64,000 bases of DNA from a virus, in IMG/VR virus record IMGVR_UViG_3300032235_000437, positions 1 to 64,000 of that record. One strand, given 5' to 3'. This document shows, piece by piece, positions 56,076 through 64,000 of this stretch. The notes beneath the pieces were generated by a model. It saw nothing but the letters and a program-made list of their open reading frames with translations, was not told the DNA's origin and made no database searches. The position numbers and the translations under genes are program-made. Numbering within the stretch: position 1 is the first letter of the stretch; the number at the start of each line of letters is the position of its first letter.

Positions 56076-57260
56076 TTACTCCTTATTAAATATCAGTCTA
56101 AACTGTTCTTTAAGTTTTGTCAACAAAGATTTATTTTTGTCTTTTTTAAGCGCCTCAACTTCTGAGTTTAGTTCTTTTAGCGCTTCAATTAATAGTCCTA
56201 CTATGTTACCGTAGGATACAGTTTTGTACTCACCTTCTGTAACAACTTCAGGTAGTATAGACTCAATTTCTTGTGCGATTACGCCAATCGACCTGCTTCC
56301 GTGAATATCAAAATAGGTTCCGCGCAGTGCTAACACTTTACTTAGTGCGTTATCAACAGTATGTACGTTACTTTTTACTCTAATATCTGATAGAGAGTTA
56401 AAGTCAGTGGCTGTAACTCTACCGCTTGAGGGGTTAAAGTATAGCTTAGTAGAAGATATAGCTGAGTTACTTACGTCGCCTGAAGTTACATCTGTGAAAG
56501 TAATATAACGTGTAGCGTTAGTAGCAGTATCGTCTGTTATATTAGTAGTACCTAAGCGAGCCCAAGCAGCACCGGTATAGACCTCTGGGGTAGCATTGGT
56601 TGTATTATATCTAAACATACCCGCGGCAGGAGCACTAGGACGTTGAACTGTAGTACCTAAAGGTAATCTAATCGCTGCGTTACTAGCAAAAATAGCATTA
56701 CCAGTTACGTGAAATTCTGCTAACGGGCTAGGAGTGTTGATACCGACGTTAGCAGTAGCTAATAGTGTAACGGCAGTTACACTTTGCCCAGAGAATGCAA
56801 CGTTATTTAATGTACCTACGCTGTAGCCTTGTGGAGCACCTACGTCAATGAAAGAACCAATAGCGTCAGTATTACTATTTCTAAAGTATAGTCGTCCAGT
56901 ATCTATAGTTCCTACTAGCTCACCTACTTCATAAGTTGTTCTATTAGCTGTAAGAGCAGCTAAGTTATTTTCTACACGATTACCAATACCAACTCTAGTA
57001 AAGTTACCGCCCACTGGTGAGCTTTTCTTGTTTACAGAGTCTGCAATGTATAGTGCTCCTGTTGTAGCACTTCGGAACAGAGTTCCGTTAGGTGTAGCTA
57101 AGCCAGCACCAGCTACAGTAAAATTAACTGTAGCGGGCGCTGCTGCGGAATAAAAACTACTTAAAATAGAACGAAAACTATCATTTTGTTGTAATCTAGC
57201 AGTGTTTAAAGAAGTACCTGCTGTTGGTTCTGTATAAGTATTAGAGTTAGTTAAAGACAT
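56076..57260 (-). CDS. Tail fibre with C-terminal S74 chaperone domain
   Basis: A 394-residue fibre. N-terminal part (SNTYTEPTAGTSLNTARLQQ, ILSSFYSAAAP) is beta/alpha, the middle repetitive (GRLYFRNSNTDAIGSFIDVG, SPLAEFHVTGNAIF). Residues about 295-394 (NSLSDIRVKSNV, RSIGVIAQEIESILPEVV, YGNIVGLLIEALKELNSEV) form the Peptidase_S74 intramolecular chaperone, which trimerises the fibre and cuts itself off at the Ser-Asp of SLSD. J gene precedes by 2 bases. Confidence 0.88.
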   Translation of the reverse strand: MSLTNSNTYTEPTAGTSLNTARLQQNDSFRSILSSFYSAAAPATVNFTVAGAGLATPNGTLFRSATTGALYIADSVNKKSSPVGGNFTRVGIGNRVENNLAALTANRTTYEVGELVGTIDTGRLYFRNSNTDAIGSFIDVGAPQGYSVGTLNNVAFSGQSVTAVTLLATANVGINTPSPLAEFHVTGNAIFASNAAIRLPLGTTVQRPSAPAAGMFRYNTTNATPEVYTGAAWARLGTTNITDDTATNATRYITFTDVTSGDVSNSAISSTKLYFNPSSGRVTATDFNSLSDIRVKSNVHTVDNALSKVLALRGTYFDIHGSRSIGVIAQEIESILPEVVTEGEYKTVSYGNIVGLLIEALKELNSEVEALKKDKNKSLLTKLKEQFRLIFNKE

Positions 57261-57262
57261 TA

Positions 57263-60200
57263 TTATACCCCGATAGCTGTGATCATTATATTAGCTGTAC
57301 TATTTGCTTGATATAGCCCAGTACCATCACTAGCGATAAGTTTAAAAGATATAGATTGATTTGATGCAGCAGTTGTTACAACAACTGATGGGTTAGCCTC
57401 AGCATCTATTTGGTTTAGTACAGCATAGCTTATAGCAGGTCTGCTTAAGAATTTTGCCGAACTTATATCAATAGTTTTAGGAGAAGCATCATATACTACA
57501 GTTGATGTAAATACTGTTTGTTCTTTATCTATACTATACCTAAATCTATCTAAAGTAAAGTCATATTCATCAGGTCTACTGTTGTTTACGATATATTTTA
57601 TTTGGAAGTATCTAAAGGTTTTAGTTCCAACTTCGTAAGGAATCCAACCATCACCTGAAGCACTAAACGCAGACACGTTAACGTTACCGTTAGCGTAGTA
57701 TGGATTTTCTATAGTTGTTCTAATATAAGTTTGAGCAGTAACTGATCCTAGAGTTCCAACATAGGTAGCAGTTCCTGGGTCGTTATACTGTAGTAAATCT
57801 ACTAGCGTATAAGCGTCATTACCAGAAGTTACGTTTGCAAAAGTGTTTCCTCCAGTAGGAATACCGTTTGCATGATAGCTAGCTCCAAGCGCAATAGCAT
57901 TAGCATTTATTAATCCTGCTATTAGCGCATATGAATTAAGATTTGCTGTATCACCATTGAATTGGCCATGGTTCCATATAGCCCAAACGTTACCGCTAGT
58001 GCTACCAGTCATCCAAGTACGATTATTAGCATCATAACGTGGTGATACTACGCTTGCATTTGAAAAACCTAGTACTCGACCTATACCGCCAAAACTAGTG
58101 TCAATTAGAACATTTGCAGCACTAGAAACATCTGTAACACCAGGTAAATAACGTTCATGTTGGTCATTATAGGTGCTCTGTATTTCCTGAGTAGCTTCGG
58201 TGTCGATATTTATCTGACCAGTAACAGCTTGACCAAAGTCACGAATTTGTGTAATATATTCAGCACTCTCAGTAGCTAATAGGTTAGTAGGAGAACCTGC
58301 AACAGTACTCCAACCACTACTAGAACCGTTAGCATTATCTACTCTACTGGTATAAGAATAGGCTATACCACTAGTATTAGAGTTTGCTCTAGACGGGAAG
58401 TTAAACTCAGTGGAGTTGTTATTAGGCAGTCCGTCAATAAAAATTTCAGAAGGGTTATCTTCGTTATAAGCAGCCACAGTTGTAGAACGTTGTGCACGAG
58501 TTGTAGTAATAACAGCACCAACAACACTGTCACTTAAGTTACCGCTAGTATCTTTTGTTCTAGCTAGGTAAGTGTAAGTACCATAGTTGTCAATTGGTAC
58601 AGACTTACGAGCAGACGGTACAGATACGGTAACTAGCGGGCTAGCAACTGTGAAGTTTTCTAGCGTAGCTGCCACTTCGCCAGGGAATCTATTGATGATA
58701 ACTTCTTTTAAGTCTAAGTCTACCAGATCTCCAGAAGATCTAGCATAGTTCCAGAAGAAGGTAATAACTTCGTTTTGTTGTCCACCAGTAAAACCTGTAA
58801 TATTTTGAGGCTTAGCTGTTTTACCTACAATACTTTTCTCTGCTACAGCGGTAACACCTCTTATGCTCTTGTTGAGCGGTGTAACTCTAATAGTTATAGC
58901 ATTATCTTCTGACACCTGACCACGGTTTACGTTGTTGATAGTAAATCTAATTTTACCATCAGCATCTACACCAGTAGCAGGAACTTTAACAGTATTGAAC
59001 GCAGTTAGAGGAATACCGCCGTCATCACTACCTACGCTATCTACAGTAGATAGTTTGTAAGATATTTCATAATCTGTAACTTCTTGGCCAACGATATGAT
59101 CAAAAGTACAAGTAATTCTAGTACTTACACCACCTGTTTGCTCACGATACAGAGATTCCTGTATTTGCAGATTCTGTACTTTTTGTATAGGTAGCTGCTC
59201 AACTAATACACTCTTAGTAACATAAGGACTAAAACGTCCTAGCGTATTTTTATTTCTAGCTTTGACAGTGGTTACGCCAAGAGGTAGCTCTGGTAGTTTT
59301 AGGTCATCTGTTAAGAAAGCCTTTTCAAAACTAGAGGATAGCTCTAATGAATATACACCGCTATTAGCTAGTGAGAATATACCAGGATAAGCCTCGGTAG
59401 AATATACTAGCGTAAAAGTATTATCTTCTACATCAGTTACTGTTCCTACAGGATTTTGAGTTATGTTAATAAACTCAAAACCAGATAGATCTAGCTGAGG
59501 AGCGCTATCTAGCGTGATAATAAATATAGAATTACTAGTTAACGCTACGTTATACCCAGCTGACGAAGTGTCATAAGTTGAGTTTACTACAGTAAAGGTA
59601 TTGCCGTAGTTAACTTCAAGTCTATCACCTATTTCAATAGTTGGTACAGTATACACATATGATTGTGCTCTAAAAGTAGTCTCACTAGGATTTTTTGTGT
59701 ATACTACGTTAGAGGCTAGCGCAGAAGTTTTATTTAAGTTAACTGTGTATAGACCGTTACTCTTTTGAATGCCGTCTACAAAGAATTTAACGTCATTTAC
59801 AGAGCGAACTTTGTTCGGTAACTCAACAGTAGTGACTGTATCAGATAAATTACCTTCTACAACTTGATCTATTTCTGTACCTTTTACATAAACACTATTA
59901 TTTGCATAGTAGTTTTTAGCTAGTACCTGATTTAAGCTTACGTAGAACGGTGGTGTAGGTAGCGCAGAGCTAAGAGTGGTAAGCCCTGCGGCAGTATCTT
60001 GTATTACAACTGTATCTGTGGATAGATTATAAGAAGTTATATCTCTAGTCATAGAGGTAATATCAGACTGATAGCCTACAAAGTTTATTATGCCTTGTAC
60101 ATTTGCTTTTTCTCTAATAGGTATATTTATTTGATCAATACCTTTAAGATTAGGTACTGTTACACCGTCATTTACTTCTAGAACGTGTTGATTAAAGTTT

Positions 60201-62917
60201 CTATCTACGCATAGTTTTAATCCCTCAAGAGTTAGAGTTATGGACCCAGGCGCAGTTACAACAGTATTACATAGCAGCTGTATATCACCAGCAGGAGTTG
60301 TGAATCCATTTTTACCTGATACTATACAGCTTAGAGTGTTATTAGCTATATTAGTAGTATCTGTTACGCCTAGAGTAAGTGGATTTTGTACGTAAACATT
60401 TGCAATAGGCACAATATTGTCTGGTCTAGCAACATAATACTCTGTTTCAAATTTTTGACCATAGCCTAGAGATTCAGTTCTATTATTTAATATACCGTCA
60501 TATACCACGCTACCATCTGCGGTAGTTCTAGAAGTTACTGCAAAAGTAAACACAGGAGAAGGTGGAGAGCTAAACGGGCTTGTGATATCTACATAAGCTG
60601 TAGGCTCATAATTAATAAAGGTATCAGAATCTATATAAACATTAGATATATACTCAATACCAGATACTATAACGTCAACTTCATTAGAGTCGCGTTTAAC
60701 TCCAGTAACTTTAAATAGCTTACCAGACTTATTAGTATAGTAGTTGTTAGGATTTTCAAACTCGCCAATAGTCCACAGATCATTTGTACGAGGTACAATA
60801 TTTTCAGTGAAACCGCTAGTTAGATTTTCTATACGTCTAGTTAAAGGATTAAATCTACTAGTTACTTGTACAGTAGCTAAGTCAAAACCAGTAGAAACAT
60901 CATCACTTGACCCTAAGCTAAACACAGAGTTGCTTAAGATATATAAATCCATCTTATCACTATCTATTTTGATAATACGAAGAGCTAGAGGGTATGTATT
61001 AGCTGTAAATACAGAGTTAGATAAGCTAGGAACGGTATAGTGCTCTAAAAATACATTGGTGTTAGTGCTAGAGGTAAGAGCAGAGTTAGCACTAATTCTA
61101 CCACCATATCCGTATGCAATACCTGTTCCGTTTGTAGCAATAGAAATAACATCGCCAGGAGCTAGAGTCAGTGCTTCTGTACTAGTAGTAAAGGTAATAT
61201 TTCTACGAAGGTATCTAGAGGCGGCAATTTGATATTGCCCAAGTCTAATAGCTTGGCTTCTTCTAGTCACACCCGTTAAATCTAGAGAAGCAATATTTTC
61301 AATTGTTTGTACTTCTCTACCGTCGTTAGCCTCAGCTAAATCTAGTCTGACAACTTCACGCTTATAATGGTTTGTAGGTTCTACGTAAGTAATATCTACA
61401 CCTGTATAGATTTCGCTCTCTCTTATACCGGATATTTGAAAAGAACCTTGTTTAATATTTGTTTCGTTGAACAACATAACAGGGAATTCTTCTGGCATAT
61501 CTACAGCTAGGCTTATCTTACCGCCAGAATACACTAACATACTGCGGAAGGTAGCAGTAATTTTATTTAGAATATCCATAGTTTTTTCTTGATCAGAAAT
61601 AGTAACATCAGTGATAAAACGACGTTCTACCACTTTACTACCTTTAGGCAGTCCTATTTGATTTTCTCTAATGGCTGTATACAGAGTTCTTGGTTTATAT
61701 CTAAAAGATCCATCAGCTACTGCGCTAACACCGATAAATTTACCAGTTTCAGAATCACAGGCATCACAGTACTGTGCTATCTGGTAAAAACGATATTTAT
61801 CAATATTTTCTTCAGGAATACCTAACCCGTAGGTTTTATTAGTTAATATATCGTATACTATCCATACAGGATTTTGAGTCCAAGAATACACAAAGGTGCC
61901 ATCCCAGCTACCTGTGTAGATTTCTGGATTAGTTGCGTATAGAATTGTGCTAGTACCTGGTCTTTGCAGTCTATAACCATAGCTTGTATAGTCTGAGTTA
62001 GATACTTCTAGTTCTCTCCAGTCTATTTCTCCTGAAGCTAGAATAGGTTGATTATAGTTAGAAGGTACTTTAACTAGCAACCCTTTTACTAAACTCGTAA
62101 AATTAGGAACACCACCAGTATGCTCATCAGTAGCTTTTAGAGCATAACCAATTAAAGCAGTTCTTGGGTATGCTTGTCTAACATACTTTATCTCATCCCA
62201 GCCAATTATCTTGATATTATCTCTAAATCTAGGAGTATCATTATCGTCACTAGTTTTTTCAATAGTAAACTTATAGCCATCTACAGATCTAGATTCAAGA
62301 GGTATTTCAGCTTTTTCACTAAACTTATATCCAGTATCTGTTTTTTCACTAACAGTCTTATCTATAATAGATATTATAGTAGTACCTATTCTGTCATATA
62401 TAGTTATTCTGTAACTTACAGAGGCTGGGTATACGTTGCCTTTAGTATCAGCAGAGTATAGCTCTTCTATCAAAAAGTTAAATCTTATAGCATCCCAGTC
62501 ACTAGCACTAGTTTCTTGCAAAGTAACTTTAGAGCTAGGAATACCGTCTAAGTTACCTTTTTTTAAGGCAACCTGAGACGCAAAGATCTGAGGTGTTACA
62601 ATTTCGTCACCAAAAATAGGTAATGGGTCTTGTGTAGGAGTACCTGTAGCTGTGATTGTTAAAAACTTATCAGTATTTTCTAGACCGTTAGAATCTAAGT
62701 TGATTAAGTCGTCTATAGCACTATCTTGAATTTGAATATCTTGAGGACCGTTAGGGTTAATACGGTATATAGGTCCTTCACCTAAAGCATTAGTTAGATA
62801 TAAAATATCAGTAGAAAATAGAGAATTAGGGCGAATTACTCCGCCTCCCTTACCGCCGCCTCCAGCCCCTTTAATTACAGGTACTTGCTGACTATTGAAT
62901 CGTACAAATTTTTTCAT
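57263..62917 (-). CDS. Tip attachment (central fibre) protein, lambda J-like
   Basis: An 1884-residue protein at the tail tip. N-terminus has PVIKGAGGGGKGGG as in J proteins; the conserved hub region contains SWDGTFVYSWTQNPVWIVYD and IAQYCDACD (WDG.F.......W...D and IGQYCD in lambda J). Repeated beta domains follow (about 700-1200), FN3-like modules (about 1180-1450, VQNLQIQESLY, DYEISYKLST) and a C-terminal unique part that should bind the receptor. Lambda J is 1132 residues, so here it is much enlarged in its distal half. Confidence 0.88.
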   Translation of the reverse strand: MKKFVRFNSQQVPVIKGAGGGGKGGGVIRPNSLFSTDILYLTNALGEGPIYRINPNGPQDIQIQDSAIDDLINLDSNGLENTDKFLTITATGTPTQDPLPIFGDEIVTPQIFASQVALKKGNLDGIPSSKVTLQETSASDWDAIRFNFLIEELYSADTKGNVYPASVSYRITIYDRIGTTIISIIDKTVSEKTDTGYKFSEKAEIPLESRSVDGYKFTIEKTSDDNDTPRFRDNIKIIGWDEIKYVRQAYPRTALIGYALKATDEHTGGVPNFTSLVKGLLVKVPSNYNQPILASGEIDWRELEVSNSDYTSYGYRLQRPGTSTILYATNPEIYTGSWDGTFVYSWTQNPVWIVYDILTNKTYGLGIPEENIDKYRFYQIAQYCDACDSETGKFIGVSAVADGSFRYKPRTLYTAIRENQIGLPKGSKVVERRFITDVTISDQEKTMDILNKITATFRSMLVYSGGKISLAVDMPEEFPVMLFNETNIKQGSFQISGIRESEIYTGVDITYVEPTNHYKREVVRLDLAEANDGREVQTIENIASLDLTGVTRRSQAIRLGQYQIAASRYLRRNITFTTSTEALTLAPGDVISIATNGTGIAYGYGGRISANSALTSSTNTNVFLEHYTVPSLSNSVFTANTYPLALRIIKIDSDKMDLYILSNSVFSLGSSDDVSTGFDLATVQVTSRFNPLTRRIENLTSGFTENIVPRTNDLWTIGEFENPNNYYTNKSGKLFKVTGVKRDSNEVDVIVSGIEYISNVYIDSDTFINYEPTAYVDITSPFSSPPSPVFTFAVTSRTTADGSVVYDGILNNRTESLGYGQKFETEYYVARPDNIVPIANVYVQNPLTLGVTDTTNIANNTLSCIVSGKNGFTTPAGDIQLLCNTVVTAPGSITLTLEGLKLCVDRNFNQHVLEVNDGVTVPNLKGIDQINIPIREKANVQGIINFVGYQSDITSMTRDITSYNLSTDTVVIQDTAAGLTTLSSALPTPPFYVSLNQVLAKNYYANNSVYVKGTEIDQVVEGNLSDTVTTVELPNKVRSVNDVKFFVDGIQKSNGLYTVNLNKTSALASNVVYTKNPSETTFRAQSYVYTVPTIEIGDRLEVNYGNTFTVVNSTYDTSSAGYNVALTSNSIFIITLDSAPQLDLSGFEFINITQNPVGTVTDVEDNTFTLVYSTEAYPGIFSLANSGVYSLELSSSFEKAFLTDDLKLPELPLGVTTVKARNKNTLGRFSPYVTKSVLVEQLPIQKVQNLQIQESLYREQTGGVSTRITCTFDHIVGQEVTDYEISYKLSTVDSVGSDDGGIPLTAFNTVKVPATGVDADGKIRFTINNVNRGQVSEDNAITIRVTPLNKSIRGVTAVAEKSIVGKTAKPQNITGFTGGQQNEVITFFWNYARSSGDLVDLDLKEVIINRFPGEVAATLENFTVASPLVTVSVPSARKSVPIDNYGTYTYLARTKDTSGNLSDSVVGAVITTTRAQRSTTVAAYNEDNPSEIFIDGLPNNNSTEFNFPSRANSNTSGIAYSYTSRVDNANGSSSGWSTVAGSPTNLLATESAEYITQIRDFGQAVTGQINIDTEATQEIQSTYNDQHERYLPGVTDVSSAANVLIDTSFGGIGRVLGFSNASVVSPRYDANNRTWMTGSTSGNVWAIWNHGQFNGDTANLNSYALIAGLINANAIALGASYHANGIPTGGNTFANVTSGNDAYTLVDLLQYNDPGTATYVGTLGSVTAQTYIRTTIENPYYANGNVNVSAFSASGDGWIPYEVGTKTFRYFQIKYIVNNSRPDEYDFTLDRFRYSIDKEQTVFTSTVVYDASPKTIDISSAKFLSRPAISYAVLNQIDAEANPSVVVTTAASNQSISFKLIASDGTGLYQANSTANIMITAIGV

Positions 62918-62928
62918 ATTTTCTAACC

Positions 62929-63999
62929 TTAATAAATTACAATAACTGCGCCAGTAGTACCCGACAAGCTGCTTGGAGATCCGCCACCGCCTGGTCTATT
63001 GACTCCAGTAGCTGTCCATGTAGCTGTGACACGGTTATACTGTTGCTCACCCATAGTAACGATTTGTTGTCTAAGACTACTATAAGCAGATCCTATAAAT
63101 TTATGTCGTAGGGCTAAGAGTTTAGTTGACCATTCAGGCGTAGATACGTTGCCTGCATATACAACTGAGTTAGGCTGATTGGAAGAACCTGTGCCCGCAG
63201 TACCGGCAATACCATTTCTAGCTGGACTGAATCCCCCACCTGAGCTGGCACTAGTACCGTTAGAGCCTCCTGTAGCTCTGACTGGGAAAGAACCAAGAAT
63301 TGGTGTACCGAAAGCAGAAGTTCTAGCAGCTAGTAAACCGTTCGTACCAACAACAACAGGCATGACCTGGCCAGGAGTTACTGATATTTGTGCTATAACT
63401 AAACCACCAGCACCTCCAGCACCGCCAGCATAAGTCTGTCCCGTGCCTGGATTGGTTGCACTAGCGCCGCTAGCACCACCACCACCAGCAGCAATAACTG
63501 TTAGAGACGTTACTCCGGCAGGCACTGTAAAGTTACCAGAAGCACTGAAAATTTGTAAGCCAGTAGCTGTGTCGCCGTTATAACCAGCCAAGAACAGCGC
63601 ACGCTCTAGCTCTTGGTCTGCCGCGGCAGTAGCGGCGGTATCAAGTACCTCGCCATATACGTTTAAGTTCTGAGTTTTTCCATGACCTACGCTTAGTACA
63701 TAACCACTTATTAGCTGTCCCGCAATTCGCATCATACCATAGTTAAGAGGTACAGGAGTGCCAGACGCAGTACTGTTAGTTAGTGAGCCAAACATGTCAT
63801 TTTGTCTAGTATTTTCTTCACTAGGCTTATTAGCAAAAAGTGACGATAATAGAGCAAGACCAATATTGACTACTAAATTCTGTAAAAACCCACCCATACC
63901 GCCTAGCGTACTTGCAATAGTACCGCCGAGACCTCCAGCACCAGCAACGGTAGCACCGATAGGTGCTGCAGCGCCTGCAGCAGCCGCACCAGCAGCCAT
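62929..63999 (-). CDS. Tail tip assembly protein I-like, fused to a glycine-rich domain (start uncertain)
   Basis: The frame may continue past the edge; the first ATG is at 63999. GGMGGFLQNLVVNIGLALLS (about 32-52) is a hydrophobic span, then RQNDMFGSLTNSTASGTPVP and NYGMMRIAGQLISGYVLS match the lambda I C-terminal region (RQNxxFxSLxNxxxxGxPxPxxYGxMxxGS). An adhesin-like glycine-rich domain follows from residue about 155: GNFTVPAGVTSLTVIAAGGG, AGGAGGAGGLVIA ... GTTGAVIVIY. J follows in the next gene, as in lambda. The fusion is not seen in lambda. Confidence 0.75.
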   Translation of the reverse strand: MAAGAAAAGAAAPIGATVAGAGGLGGTIASTLGGMGGFLQNLVVNIGLALLSSLFANKPSEENTRQNDMFGSLTNSTASGTPVPLNYGMMRIAGQLISGYVLSVGHGKTQNLNVYGEVLDTAATAAADQELERALFLAGYNGDTATGLQIFSASGNFTVPAGVTSLTVIAAGGGGASGASATNPGTGQTYAGGAGGAGGLVIAQISVTPGQVMPVVVGTNGLLAARTSAFGTPILGSFPVRATGGSNGTSASSGGGFSPARNGIAGTAGTGSSNQPNSVVYAGNVSTPEWSTKLLALRHKFIGSAYSSLRQQIVTMGEQQYNRVTATWTATGVNRPGGGGSPSSLSGTTGAVIVIY

Positions 64000-64000
64000 A

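Noticed and set aside
60744-61040. Plus-strand ORFs inside the J gene (also 61589-61825, 62174-62461)
   Set aside because: Shadows of the minus-strand gene; no ribosome binding site and no family motif.
1-64000. CRISPR arrays, insertion sequences, integrase/att sites, tRNA genes
   Set aside because: No regularly spaced repeats, transposase or integrase motifs, and no cloverleaf with anticodon arm recognised apart from the tRNA-like part of the tmRNA.

Overview
The window is an internal 64 kb piece of a large double-stranded DNA tailed phage genome; both ends cut through genes. The visible tail genes follow the lambda I-J order, which suggests a long flexible (siphovirus-like) tail. The gene set is typical of lytic marine phages: pstS, phoH, nrdJ, thyX, an NAD-dependent ligase, gp46/gp47-like SbcCD, and many small basic proteins of kinds common in aquatic phages. 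An alphaproteobacterial host is likely because the phage carries a circularly permuted (two-piece) tmRNA gene with an ANDN...LAA tag, a bS21 ribosomal protein and a DUF1289 domain. No terminase, portal or capsid gene is in the window.

Layout. (1) 1-12.9 kb, minus strand: accessory genes. These include a cytidylyltransferase-like enzyme cut by the left edge, a SWIM finger, an SprT-like protease, an ATP-grasp enzyme, a run of small Lys/Arg-rich proteins, pstS behind a PHO box, a UvdE-type UV endonuclease, an EF-hand membrane protein, a short nucleotide-sugar dehydrogenase, a PD-(D/E)XK nuclease, a carbamoyltransferase and a T4 DsbA-like protein. (2) 12.9-16.3 kb, plus strand: a translation-linked segment with bS21, the permuted tmRNA and a VWA protein, then a small secreted beta-barrel-like protein. 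(3) 16.3-22.4 kb, plus: a surface-sugar cluster (NeuD-like acyltransferase, epimerase, four glycosyltransferases, a methyltransferase). (4) 22.4-45.3 kb, plus: replication, recombination and nucleotide metabolism (PC4-like protein, dNMP kinase, ligase, multi-HTH protein, helicase, primase, PolA, UvsW-like helicase, gp32-like SSB, SbcD/SbcC, NrdJ, dUTPase, glutaredoxin, PhoH, resolvase-like nuclease, FEN exonuclease, ThyX). (5) 45.3-64 kb, minus: late genes. Transcription runs from tail tip protein I (right edge) through the 1884-residue J protein, an S74-chaperone fibre, a tandem family of small fibre-like proteins, chaperone-like proteins and a glycine-rich adhesin-like protein. It continues into a tailoring cluster (two Fe(II)/2OG oxygenase-like proteins, a KpsC-like transferase, a sulfotransferase, an aminotransferase, a radical SAM enzyme, a KdsB-like enzyme, a methyltransferase) and then a separate promoter-driven set of small proteins.

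The blocks diverge at about 12.93 kb and converge on a bidirectional terminator at about 45.3 kb. Several promoters match the host sigma-70 consensus with exactly 17 bp spacing, and no phage RNA polymerase is seen.

The standout feature is the tmRNA at about 14.48-14.83 kb. It sits in an ORF-free gap and has an encoded CCA, a 7-bp acceptor stem with the G3-U70 alanine identity pair, a T-arm, a 12-bp helix closing the intervening segment, the tag ANDNFAPVSLALAA and a downstream pseudoknot. It lies about 560 bases after a phage bS21 gene, suggesting a phage-encoded translation takeover and ribosome rescue module. All calls are from reading the sequence; no database search was run.
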